From contig JACVTC010000023.1 of assembly GCA_016946835.1 (NCBI GenBank), positions 236,001 through 300,000 of the forward strand: a stretch of DNA of 64,000 bases. The letters are read 5' to 3'. The notes below the pieces were generated by a model. That model did no database searches. It was not told where the DNA came from and worked only from the letters and a program-made list of their open reading frames with translations. The stretch comes from Neocallimastix lanati (nom. inval.). Its lineage: Eukaryota > Neocallimastigomycota > Neocallimastigomycetes > Neocallimastigales > Neocallimastigaceae. Made by a program: the position numbers and the translations under genes. Shown piece by piece: positions 8,133 to 20,651 of this stretch. How positions within the stretch are numbered: the stretch's first letter is position 1; each line of letters starts with the position of its first letter.

Positions 8133-11100
8133 CTAGGTAGAAGCTGAGTTAAACTTGACAATATTTTTCAAATGAACATTACGATTCATTTGTATATTAG
8201 TAGCAGGATCAGCTAAAGTGACTGTATTGAATTGTTTCTTTACCACTTTCATAGGTCCAACAAAGTAAGGTTCTAATTTAGTTCGATTAAAGTTTCTTAC
8301 TAGTACTAAATCACCTGGTTTTATTCTTTTAGCTTGATTCATACTGGTCTTTTCTTCTCTCCTAGTAGCCCAATACTTCGAAGCATTTTTGATATTAGAT
8401 GCGGCCTCCGTTACCCATTGGTAGTGTGATACAAATTTTTCCAGTAGAATTTCGTCAGAAGACTTATTTATACCCTTAGTTGGTCTGGCAGCAATGTCAA
8501 AAGGTTGTTGGTCCTCCCTTCCATAAACTAATTCAAAACTTGAATGGTTGGTGATTGAGTTTTTAGTAGTTCTTAAAGCCCAAAGTGCAGATGGTAAAAT
8601 TTCATCCCATTCTTTGTGTTGTTGTCCTAGTAATCGTAATAATTTTCCAATTTCTTTATTACGATTCTCAACTAAACCATTGCTTTCAGGATGATATGGA
8701 GTGATAAATTTAACATATACATCATATAAATCAAGGAAGATTTTTGTCATATCTGATGTAAATTGTGTTCCATTATCAGTAGTGATAATTTGAGGTACAC
8801 CGTGTCGAGCAAATACATTAATTAAAAATTTTATCACATCCTGAGAAGTAACATTTTCAGTGGGCTCTGCCTCAACCCATTTAGTAAAATAATCAACCAC
8901 AACGATTATATATTGATTATTATTTCTGGTTTTACTTAGAGGTCCTATAATGTCCAATCCTAAGTGTGTAAATGGTCCTTCCACTTCAGTTGGTTTATCT
9001 TCTGTTGGTTCAGGGTATGGTTGAGATTTATTTAATTGACATTTTTCACATTTACCTATAATTCGCTTAATGTCATTAACCATATTGTTCCAATAGTAGC
9101 TCTTTTTCAAACGTTGATATGTCTTGTAATAGCCTTCGTGTCCTATACTGTGCGCTTGAAAAATTAATTGAAGTTTTTCTTTTGTATCTGTAACTAATTT
9201 TCTATAATTATTGCCATCAACAAAGTAGTCCACACCATCAATTGTCGTAAATTTTTCTTCAATAAATTCCTTAATGGTTCTTGAAAGCAGGTTTTCATCT
9301 TGTTCTTTGATAATTTGTGTTGTTAAGATAACTTTTTCTTTTTCATTTTTCATTCTTGATAAAGCGTCTGCAACAACATTATTCTTCCCAGCTTCATATC
9401 GTAAATCAATTCCTAACATACTGACAGTCAAACACCATCTTGTATGGCGAGAGTTTTGTGGTTCCTTATTTTTAAGTAATCCGATTAAGGGTCTATGGTC
9501 TGTATATACTATAGTTTGCTTAGGATTTCCCATAATATAAGATTTTAATTTATTAATACAGTAAATTAGAGCGGCACCTTCTAGATCCGTAATTCCATAA
9601 TTCTTTTCCGATTTAGATAAACTTCTACTAATATAATGAACCGGATGCTCCTTTCCAGTTTCATCATCCTTTTGTAAAAGCACACCGCCTATTCCATCAT
9701 AGGAAGCATCTGTTCTTATAATAAATTCTCTATCAAATCTAGGAAATCTTAATATTGGGGCATTGATTAATCTTTCCTTAAGAATTTTAAAACTTTCTTC
9801 TTGTTCCTTTTTCCATTCAAACTTAATACCTTTTCTTAATAGAGTGCAGAGAGGAGCAGTAACTTTTGCAAAGTCCTTAATAAAATTTCTATAATATCCA
9901 ATGGCTCCTAAAAATGATCGAAGTTCATGAATGTTAGAGGGAGCCTTCCATTCTTTAATAGCTTCAACTTTGTTTTCCAATGGACTTAAACCTTCTGAGG
10001 ATACTTTATGTCCCAGTACTTCTACTTCAGTTTGCATGAAAGAACACTTTTCGATATTGATTTTTAACTTATGTTCCTTGAATATTTCTAAGACTTGTTT
10101 AAGATGTTCTAGGTGTTCTTCTTCAGTTCTTGAGTAGATTAAAATATCATCGATAAAGTTATAGACACATTTTCCTATTAAGGGAAATAGTATACGGTTC
10201 ATTTCTCTTTGGAATGTAGCTGGAGCACCTGTTAAACCGAAGGGCATTACCTTGAATTGGTAGTTTCCGAACTTAGTTGTAAAGGTAGTGATTTCAACAC
10301 TATCATCATCCATTAATATTTGATGATAACCGGAATAAAGATCTAATGTTGAGAAGATTTTTGCTCCATCTAAGCTATCAAAAATTTCCTCAATATTTGG
10401 TAAAGAATAAGAATCCTTCTTAGTTGCTTCATTTACTTTCCTATAGTCAATACACAGGCGCCATTTACCGTTCTTTTTAGGCACAAGTACTACTGGTGAT
10501 GACCATTCTGAACATGAAGGTTCAATTAATCGTTTATATATGAGTTTGGTTAATTCTTCTTTTAAGATATCTGTTTTTAATTTACTAAGTCGATAAAATT
10601 TTTGTTTAATAGGTTTAACTCCTTCCTTAAGAATAATTTTGTGTGGTGATAAATCTGAAGGTGTTAATTCTTCAGAAGAAGTTGCAATTATATCAATATA
10701 TTCTTCAAGTAATTTAGTAATAGCTTCTCTATAATTTGAATTAATTGTACTTTGAAAAACTGTGTCATATATATATTTTATGGGTGGTAATCCTTCAATC
10801 GTTTTCAATTGTTGCTTAGCTTCTTGGTGATTCAATGCTTTGATTACACATAATAATTTTTCTTCGTCATCATATTCATTATTAATAGGTGCAATTTCTT
10901 CAATTAAACCTTGATCATTAAATCGACAAAGACTATATCTAATTGGATGTATAAATAACTGGTTATCAATTTGAGTTTTGAGGTTGATTAATATATCATA
11001 GAATGGATCCTCCTTGTCTATAATTCTACACGTAACAAGTAGTTCTAGTTCATTAATTTTTACGGGAACTTTGATTAACACATCTTCTGAGTAATCATCA

Positions 11101-12128
11101 TTCATCGTTGCTAAACGTATTCGTCCTGCACTAACTCCTATAGGTTCATACTGATAAGTTAATTTATCTAAAAATTGCTTTGTGATAATACTTAAATTGC
11201 TACATGAATCTATTAAAGCCTTACCACGAACTCCATCTACTATTACATCAACCATAGCAATATCATCTTCTTGTGGTTCATGATGTTTACTTTTATATGT
11301 ATGATCTATATTGTTCGTTATTATTGTAGTAGCACACATATTATCCACTGCACCTGAAATTTTAGTATTATTCTTTTCTAATTTAAGTCCTTGTGATACT
11401 TGAGACCGTATCTTTGGAGCAACGTCCAATAATTGTCCAAATGTAATATTGCAATTACTGGAGTTTAAATCTTTGATCACGTCATAACTATCACAATCAG
11501 TTTGCATTTGTATTCTTTTTGGAATTCTAGTTGGCATAATTTCAGTTGACTTTTCTGATGATTTTTCTTGAATTAATTTATTTAAAGTTTGTTTAGAATT
11601 ATTTCCTTCCTGAGAAGTTTCTTCATTAATAATATTAACATTACTATTTTTATTATTTTCCACAGAAGTACTAGTACTAGCTCTTTCCTTATCTCTTAGC
11701 TCTTTCTCAATCCTCTTTTCTTTCTCTATTCTGGGTTGAGCCATAATCGAAGGATGTAATTGAGTTGTTGGCTTTTTGACTGGTCGCGATGTTCCCCTTA
11801 ATTGATTTTCTTTTTGTTTTCGTAAACCTGGAGTAACTATTGGCTTAGGATCATCTCTTAGACTACGGTGAACCCTCTTTCCTCTTTGGTCACTAGTCTC
11901 TTCATCTTTAGGATTTGCCTTTCTCTTTATAACGTTTACTAAGTAATCCAATTCTTTGGAACCATCCGACTCATCATCAAAATCTTCGTAATAATCCGTA
12001 GTAGTACCTTCTTGGAAATCAGCAGTTTCTTCATAATCATCATCTTCTTTTATGTCAACTGTTTTGGAACGATGGCAGACTGAAGCAATTTTTTTGACGA
12101 TGGGAGTGCTTCTACTCCCTTTTAGTGG
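8133..12128 (-). CDS. pol: Pol polyprotein of Ty3/gypsy-type retroelement 2 (protease, RT, RNase H, integrase)
   Basis: This has the same architecture and length as pol 1, reached by -1 shift from gag 2. All catalytic motifs are intact: the protease-like ALIDSCSNLS (again Cys in place of Gly), the RT FIDD box, RNase H, HHCC and D,D,E of integrase. It keeps Pro before CSEWSSPVV in RT, so it is the better candidate for an active copy. Differences from pol 1 cluster in the RNase H/connection region (about 9110-9800), where silent and coding changes are many times denser than elsewhere. Confidence 0.93.
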   Translation of the reverse strand, partial: PLKGSRSTPIVKKIASVCHRSKTVDIKEDDDYEETADFQEGTTTDYYEDFDDESDGSKELDYLVNVIKRKANPKDEETSDQRGKRVHRSLRDDPKPIVTPGLRKQKENQLRGTSRPVKKPTTQLHPSIMAQPRIEKEKRIEKELRDKERASTSTSVENNKNSNVNIINEETSQEGNNSKQTLNKLIQEKSSEKSTEIMPTRIPKRIQMQTDCDSYDVIKDLNSSNCNITFGQLLDVAPKIRSQVSQGLKLEKNNTKISGAVDNMCATTIITNNIDHTYKSKHHEPQEDDIAMVDVIVDGVRGKALIDSCSNLSIITKQFLDKLTYQYEPIGVSAGRIRLATMNDDYSEDVLIKVPVKINELELLVTCRIIDKEDPFYDILINLKTQIDNQLFIHPIRYSLCRFNDQGLIEEIAPINNEYDDEEKLLCVIKALNHQEAKQQLKTIEGLPPIKYIYDTVFQSTINSNYREAITKLLEEYIDIIATSSEELTPSDLSPHKIILKEGVKPIKQKFYRLSKLKTDILKEELTKLIYKRLIEPSCSEWSSPVVLVPKKNGKWRLCIDYRKVNEATKKDSYSLPNIEEIFDSLDGAKIFSTLDLYSGYHQILMDDDSVEITTFTTKFGNYQFKVMPFGLTGAPATFQREMNRILFPLIGKCVYNFIDDILIYSRTEEEHLEHLKQVLEIFKEHKLKINIEKCSFMQTEVEVLGHKVSSEGLSPLENKVEAIKEWKAPSNIHELRSFLGAIGYYRNFIKDFAKVTAPLCTLLRKGIKFEWKKEQEESFKILKERLINAPILRFPRFDREFIIRTDASYDGIGGVLLQKDDETGKEHPVHYISRSLSKSEKNYGITDLEGAALIYCINKLKSYIMGNPKQTIVYTDHRPLIGLLKNKEPQNSRHTRWCLTVSMLGIDLRYEAGKNNVVADALSRMKNEKEKVILTTQIIKEQDENLLSRTIKEFIEEKFTTIDGVDYFVDGNNYRKLVTDTKEKLQLIFQAHSIGHEGYYKTYQRLKKSYYWNNMVNDIKRIIGKCEKCQLNKSQPYPEPTEDKPTEVEGPFTHLGLDIIGPLSKTRNNNQYIIVVVDYFTKWVEAEPTENVTSQDVIKFLINVFARHGVPQIITTDNGTQFTSDMTKIFLDLYDVYVKFITPYHPESNGLVENRNKEIGKLLRLLGQQHKEWDEILPSALWALRTTKNSITNHSSFELVYGREDQQPFDIAARPTKGINKSSDEILLEKFVSHYQWVTEAASNIKNASKYWATRREEKTSMNQAKRIKPGDLVLVRNFNRTKLEPYFVGPMKVVKKQFNTVTLADPATNIQMNRNVHLKNIVKFNSAST

Positions 12129-12134
12129 TTTAAA
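12082..12134 (-). promoter_or_regulatory. -1 ribosomal frameshift signal (element 2)
   Basis: The heptamer T TTA AAC lies at 12134-12128 in the context CAT TTA AAC CAC TAA. Stem 1 is 12119-12114 with 12107-12102; stem 2 is 12112-12108 with 12086-12082. Every paired base and the spacer are unchanged from element 1, although the codon before the heptamer differs (CAT against TAT), so the signal is kept. Confidence 0.82.
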
Positions 12135-13039
12135 TGATTTTCATAAAACTTCTTGCGGTTATTTTCCAATATAGAATTCAATTTAGGACAGTTTCGTTTG
12201 GTATGTCCTTCATTGCTACAAAACCAGCAAGTACTAATTTTCATTTCTTTCATCTTGTTAGTGAGATTTTCTATAGATACATTTTTGTGGGTTTTTGGTT
12301 TGTTAAAATCATTTGAAATGTTCTTATTAAAATTACTTTTAGAGTTAAGGAGATTGTAACGAGTCTTATCATAATATTCAGTACTATTTTTAATAGATAA
12401 ACGATCAACTTTTTCAGCTATAGCGAACGCTTTGGTAATAGAAATATGGTCTTTAAGCATAACCTTTCTCCATGCGTCAGGATTATTGGTTAAGGAATCT
12501 GCATAATCTAAAACACTAATTTTTCTTCTTCTCTTTTTATCCAATTTATGGTACAAAGATCTATAACGGACATTAAAATCTTTAACTTTCTCGTTCTTCT
12601 TTATTTTCATGGAACGCAATTCTCGTAACAAGTTGGTTTGATCTTCTTTAAGTCCATAGAAAGTCTTCAAATGATTTATGATTTCATCAAGGCTTGGGTA
12701 GGTGTTAGTAGATTCACTTTCTTCATCATCTTCTCCTTCACTATCGCTATCGAAATCAGAATCTTCATCTTCAGTAAGGTCATTTCCATCTTCTAGTTCT
12801 TGGATAATTTCTCTTGGTTCTCCAGAAGCCGTTAATATACAAGCAGTAAAAATAGTTTCAGGATCCTTGATATGTTGGTATTTTATCCATGCCTTTAACT
12901 CATTTGCCCAGGAATTGATGTCAAGGTTTTGTTTAGTAAGCTTTTCAAAATCTTTTAATTCTTTCTTTAATTCTCTGAAGCTAAGCTTACTTTCTGGAGT
13001 ACTCTCTGTTGGAGTACTGGAAGTACTGGATGTTCTCAT
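12122..13039 (-). CDS. gag: Gag protein of Ty3/gypsy-type retroelement 2
   Basis: This is a 305-residue Gag, identical to copy 1 except Ser for Asn in the acidic stretch and His for Tyr four residues before the end. The CCHC knuckle (C271, C274, H279, C284) is intact. Start is ATG 13039-13037; the stop at 12122 lies just after the slippery site. A small cluster of mostly silent differences from copy 1 lies at about 12626-12780. Confidence 0.9.
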   Translation of the reverse strand: MRTSSTSSTPTESTPESKLSFRELKKELKDFEKLTKQNLDINSWANELKAWIKYQHIKDPETIFTACILTASGEPREIIQELEDGNDLTEDEDSDFDSDSEGEDDEESESTNTYPSLDEIINHLKTFYGLKEDQTNLLRELRSMKIKKNEKVKDFNVRYRSLYHKLDKKRRRKISVLDYADSLTNNPDAWRKVMLKDHISITKAFAIAEKVDRLSIKNSTEYYDKTRYNLLNSKSNFNKNISNDFNKPKTHKNVSIENLTNKMKEMKISTCWFCSNEGHTKRNCPKLNSILENNRKKFYENHLNH

Positions 13040-13547
13040 AAAATAAAATTTATTGTATCTATAGAATGCTAAACCTCGTAATGTATAAATTGTTATAAAA
13101 AAGTGAAAATAAAAAAAATTAAAAAAAATAAATCTTTTAACTAATAAAATTATTAATTATTTATTATTATTAATCACTTATTAAATTATAATAATCGTGC
13201 AATCTGATAGTACACACTGTCTGACGTGCAGCTTACCTCTTGAAAAGTGTCATGCCACGCGTGTGCCACGGTTACTATTTTCAATATAAAAAATAGCAGT
13301 CCAGAGCCTACTAGCCCAATTACTATGTAGGATAAACTTAACCCGGAAATCTATGCACGAATATTAGTTTAATTTAATATTAATTAATATTTTTAACAAT
13401 TAATAATAATTAGTTAAAAATATAAAAATTGTTTTCTTTTTTAAAAAAATATTTGTTTTATTAGAAAAATTATTTATTAATATTATAATTTTATCCCCAA
13501 TGTATTAATTTATTATTATATTCCCCGATATCTCCACCAATTTTTCA
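13040..13547 (-). other. 5' leader of retroelement 2 with primer-binding site
   Basis: This is the same leader as in element 1, with the primer-binding site at 13523-13539 (element strand TGGTGGAGATATCGGGG) 8 nt from the LTR. The G+C-rich block at about 13200-13370 is conserved between copies. No ORF is present. Confidence 0.7.
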
Positions 13548-14335
13548 TGGTATGGTTCATATAATTTTAGGAATATAATAATAATTAACACAAATAATAA
13601 AATTACAATAAAAAAAAATAATTTGTTTTAAAATCAATATTTATTTATTTAAATTTATAAAAGAAAAATAATAATATAATTATTTATTTAATAAAAAGAA
13701 AGTTATTCATTATATTTTATTTCACTAAAATTACATGTATTTATATTTTTTTATCAAATTAAAATTTGTAAAGCCTAACTATTTTTTTAATAAACTAATT
13801 ACTAATTATTTTTATAAATAAAACATTTAAATTGAAATTGAATTATTATTTTAGTTAATAATATTATTGTTATAAATAGTAGTTATATATTATTGAATTA
13901 TTAATTATTTAATAATAGTTTAATACTAATATATATAAAATAAAAATAAAGAGATTATACAGAATATTTTATTGTGGTTTAGTTAAATTTAGTAATTAAA
14001 AATAAATTTAAATTGATAACGAAAATTTTAATAACTAATTAAATAGATTTGATTATTTTCAATATAACATAATACAAAAGAAATATAATATTAATATATT
14101 AAGTGGGCAAGGACAATATTCTTGGCTAAAGATTTTTAATACATTATAATGGAATCGGATCGATAATTCAAAAAGGAATTATAAGTTAATTAGTGATTTA
14201 TTAACTTAAGATTTCTATTTAGTAATATTTGAAGAATATTGGAAAGTTCCAATTATATAGAATAGAATAATCTATAAGGTTAGAATAATTTATATTATTC
14301 TAGCACAATTAGTATTATTTGTTCATTCTGTATTA
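13548..14335 (-). repeat. LTR of retroelement 2 (5' LTR in element orientation)
   Basis: This is the partner of LTR 7322-8109, sharing its ACTAATT marker. Its outer edge, CTGTATTA, is followed by TACA (14336-14339) and then by the tRNA-Cys gene, with only 10 bp between the duplication and the mature tRNA 5' end. Confidence 0.92.
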
Positions 14336-14349
14336 TACAGAGACAGGAT

Positions 14350-14421
14350 GGGGTGTTAGCTCAGCGGTAGAGCAATTGACTGCAGATCAATAGGTCTTCG
14401 GTTCAAATCCGGAACGCCCCT
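14350..14421 (+). tRNA. tRNA-Cys (anticodon GCA)
   Basis: The full cloverleaf can be drawn: acceptor GGGGTGT/ACGCCCC; D arm GCTC..GAGC; anticodon stem ATTGA/TCAAT around loop CTGCAGA with GCA at 14382-14384; T arm with TTCAAAT loop; discriminator T at 14421, the base typical of tRNA-Cys. No intron and no encoded CCA. Internal A box (TAGCTCAGCGG) and B box (GGTTCAAATCC) are good Pol III promoters. Two Ty3-like elements are stacked immediately upstream. Confidence 0.97.
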
Positions 14422-14428
14422 GGTGAAG

Positions 14429-14436
14429 TTTTTTTT
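14429..14436 (+). terminator. Pol III terminator of tRNA-Cys
   Basis: Eight Ts begin 7 nt after the discriminator base, the normal place for RNA polymerase III to stop. Confidence 0.8.
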
Positions 14437-14825
14437 ATTCTTTTCATATTTATATAATTATTAAAAAAAATATATATATATATATACTAAATTATGTATA
14501 ATAATTTTTTTTTTTTTCATTAATAAATTAATAAATAATAAAGTAGAATTAATATAATATTTTTTTTTCCTCTTTTTTTTTTTTTTTATTATTAATATAT
14601 TAATCTTTTTATTGTATGTCACTATTTATTTTATTTTGTTTTATTTTATTTTTATTAATAATTTAAATGTTTTATTTTATATTTCACTATTTATTTTATT
14701 TTATTTTTGTTAATAATTTACAGTTCAATATTTTATAGTACTTTACTATTTATTATATTTTATTTTTCATTATTTTTTGTTATTAAATTTTTATTAATAA
14801 ATCAATATTTTATAGTACTTCACTG

Positions 14826-15692
14826 ATTATTTTATTTTATTTTATTTTATTTTATTTTATTTTATTTTATTTTATTTTATTTTATTTTTATTAATAATTT
14901 ACATGTTTTATTATAAACTTCACTATTTATTTTTTTTTTTTTTTTAATGATTTAATATTTTATAGTACTTATTATTTATTTTATTTTATTTTATTTTATT
15001 TTATTTTATTTTATTTTATTTTATTTTATTTTATTTTTATTAATAATTTACATGTTTTATTATAAACTTCACTATTTATTTTTTTTTTTTTTTTTAATGA
15101 TTTAATATTTTATAGTACTTATTATTTATTTTATTTTATTTTATTTTATTTTATTTTATTTTATTTTATTTTATTTTATTTTATTTTTATTAATAATTTA
15201 CATGTTTTATTATAAACTTCACTATTTATTTTTTTTTTTTTTTTTAATGATTTAATATTTTATAGTACTTATTATTTATTTTATTTTATTTTATTTTATT
15301 TTATTTTATTTTATTTTATTTTATTTTATTTTTATTAATAATTTACATGTTTTATTATAAACTTCACTATTTATTTTTTTTTTTTTTTTAATGATTTAAT
15401 ATTTTATAGTACTTATTATTTATTTTATTTTATTTTATTTTATTTTATTTTATTTTATTTTATTTTATTTTATTTTATTTTATTTTATTTTATTTTATTT
15501 TATTTTATTTTATTTTATTTTATTTTATTTTATTTTATTTTATTTTATTTTATTTTATTTTATTTTATTTTATTTTATTTTATTTTATTTTATTTTATTT
15601 TATTTTATTTTATTTTATTTTATTTTATTTTATTTTATTTTATTTTATTTTATTTTATTTTATTTTATTTTATTTTATTTTATTTTATTCAA
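14826..15692. repeat. TTTTA pentanucleotide array containing a ~150-bp minisatellite
   Basis: Runs of TTTTA alternate with a conserved unit containing ACATGTTTTATTATAAACTT, seen starting near 14901, 15050, 15200 and 15345 (period about 145-150 bp). From about 15421 to 15690 the array is pure TTTTA. Degenerate relatives of the unit occur from about 14600. The rest of 14440-15993 is A+T-rich with no gene. Confidence 0.9.
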
Positions 15693-15931
15693 TACTATGT
15701 TTATAATTTATTTTAATTTTATTTAATTTAATCTATGCTTATATTTAAATTTTTATTCTTTTTTTTTTTTTTTTTTTTTTATCATTATTATATAAATTGA
15801 CCTTTATATATTTTATATTTAGTCTTAAACTATATATAATATTTATTTACAAATTTTATTACTATGTACAAATTCATAATAATTATTATATACAATATGT
15901 CACTTATTTTTATAATTTATAGTTATTATTC

Positions 15932-15963
<32 letters not shown>

Positions 15964-15993
15964 TTATTTTAATTAAAATAATAATTATTAAAA

Positions 15994-17499
<1,506 letters not shown>

Positions 17500-17574
17500 T
17501 TTGAAAAAAAAAGAAAAAAAATAATTTTAATTTTATTTTATTTTATTTTATTTTTATTTTTATTTTTATTTTTA

Positions 17575-17605
<31 letters not shown>

Positions 17606-17645
17606 TTTATTTTATTTTATTTTATTTTTATTATTATTATTATTA

Positions 17646-17738
<93 letters not shown>

Positions 17739-17941
17739 TAAATTATTTATTGATTACTATTTTTTATTTTAAAAAATATGGAAAAAATATAATTTAAAAA
17801 GCACTATATACAGAAAAAAAATATACATATAATAAAATTCTAAAACTTTTATATTTATAGAAGTAATAACTATTTAATTTAATATTTTTTTTTTTATTTT
17901 TAATTTTTTTTTATTTTAAAGATAAATTAAACTATTTATAT

Positions 17942-17992
<51 letters not shown>

Positions 17993-20651
17993 CTTTACTG
18001 ATGATAAATTAAAAATAAAATATGAAATGTATAATAAACGCCATGTAAGGATTATTAAAAAATTTTTTAATAAATAATTGACGGTTCTTGTTTATATGAA
18101 ATATATGAAATTGGGAAATATATACATAATATATTTATTAATATTTTCCTTTTATTCTTTTATAATCATTAATTATTTTTTTTTAAAAAAATAAAAAAAA
18201 AAATAAATAAATAAAATAAAATAAAATAAACTTAAACAATTCTAGAACAAAATTCATAATTTAGGTATAATTATTTTTAATTCTTCCCTTTTGAATTTTG
18301 AATATTTTTACTAGTTATTTTAATAATTATGATAAAATTGGTTTATTCAACTTTATTTTACTATGGACTTTAATATACTCTTTCAATTACATAATTATTT
18401 AATATAATTTATATATATGAAAATATAAAATATATACATAAGTATGTATATATATATTTGTATTGTATTTTCTTTAAATTTTATAATATTAAATGAAGAA
18501 TTACTATTAATTTATTAATAAATTGTAAAATACTTTGAAAAAATAAAATAAATTTTATATATCAATAATGGATTATTATGGATGGATAATTGAATATAAA
18601 AAAAAAAAATTAAAAATAAAATTTATATATCAATAATGGATTATTACGGATAATTGAATATAAAAAAAAAAATAATAAGATAAATTAATAATAAATAAAT
18701 AATAATAATAATAAAACTATATTAATTACGGCTTATAAAATAAACAAATATATATTAATAATCATAATAAATATTTTTTTATTATCATTAATATAATTAA
18801 ATAAAATTAATTAATATCATTTAGATTATCATTTAGATTAAAGATATTGACTATAATTTTTTATAATAAAAAAAAAAAATTTATTTTTTATTATATTAAA
18901 TATCTAAAATATTTATTAAACGGAAAACATATTTATATATTTATATTAAATAATTTATTATATTCATCTTTATATATGAGTTTTTGACAAAATTCATGAT
19001 TTAATTTTTATGATATTAAAATAAATTTATTGTTACATATATTTATATGAAATGATAAATATTAGTGTGGTTATTTTTATTTACAAGATATTTAATAAAT
19101 TTTCTTTTAATTTATTATATTTATTAATAAATGATTTTTTGACAAAATTCATGATTTAATTTTTATGAAATTAATATGAATTTATTATTACATATATTTA
19201 TATTTATATGAAATAATAAATGTTAATGTGGATATTTTTATTTACAAGATATCTAATAAATTATCTTATAAACTAAAATATCGTATATAGGTTATTAGAT
19301 AATTTTTAAAATTTTTAGAAATTATTATTAATATTATGTTATATATAAATCAATAAGAAAATAATAGCAAAAAAAAATAATAATATTAATAATAATAATA
19401 ATAATAATAATTTTAATAATAAATATATCTCTAATAAGTTTAAATAATCTTATTAATACCATTTTAATTACTTTATATTATAAATAATGAAATATTTCAT
19501 TAAACTTAATAAATAAAAACGATAAAAATAGTCATATCTAATTAAATAAGTTAATTAATTATGATAAATAAAAGTTTAATAAATAAATTATTTTTTATGT
19601 CAAAAAATTAATATTTATCCATACATATTTTAGTGGATTAAATTAAAATAAACAATAAAATCTATTTTATAATAATAAAGTTTTATAAATAATTAATAAA
19701 TTAAATAAAAAAGTGTTGTTATTTAATGAAAAAATATTTGTTTTGTAAATATTTATTTGAAACCTATTATATAAAACAGATTTTATATTACTATCAAGAA
19801 AAAGAAAAAAAAATGATCTCAAGGTCAACATTAAATATAATTAGTAATATTAAATTATTAAAAATTAAATATTGAAGATATTTATGTATATTATTATTAA
19901 AAATCCAAAAAAATATATGTATTTGTACATAATAAACTTAGAAGTAATTTTTTAAAATTAAAATATTTTATCTAATAATCAAAATAATTCAAAATATATA
20001 TTTGATATATAAATTAAATATATATATTAGTCTTTATCATAAAAATTAAAATATATATGCAATTATTAATTATTAGCTTTAAATTATTATTTATATTATT
20101 TGATAATTATTATGATTTACCCAAATTAAAATTTAATATTTATATATGTATATTTTTAATTATCTAAAAATTTTATATATTAATTTACTGTAATGATTTA
20201 AAGTTTATTAAACGGATTATTAACATGTAAACAAATAAACTTCTCATATATATAAAAAGATTTATTATTAAAAAAAAAAGTAATACGTATATAAAAGCAA
20301 GTTTTTCCTCATTAAAAAAATAAAATAAAATTTTATAGAATTAATAAAAATAAAAAAATAAAAAAAAATAAAGTAATAAAAAAAATAAATCAAATTATAT
20401 TAATAAACAATATACTTATCTCAATAACAAATAATAAAATTATTTATAAAGCTATTTTCTTTTTTTTTTTTTATAATTTTTATAATAATAAAATAAATTC
20501 AATCATTTTTAAAAACATAAAATACCTATATAAATTTATGTTTTTAAAAATCTTGAACAAATTTAAATTGTAAAAAATAAATAAATAAATAAAAATAATT
20601 TTAATAAATAAAATAAAAATATATACCTTTTCAAAAATAACTAGAAAAAAA
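17500..20651. other. Intergenic region between divergent seven-helix genes
   Basis: No gene is seen. Contents: TATTTT and ATT arrays (about 17525-17740), which would lie in the 5' region of the minus-strand gene; a run of about 50 Ts near 17943; a tandem duplication of about 65 bp at 18545-18665 containing ATATATCAATAATGGATTAT; and a diverged tandem duplication of about 150 bp at 18980-19270 containing GACAAAATTCATGATTTAA. The upstream regions of both genes meet here. Confidence 0.75.

Noticed and set aside
7322-14335. Tandem duplication of a single retroelement by unequal crossing-over
   Set aside because: LTR sequence markers pair within each element and a TACA lies between them, which favours two insertions at one target.
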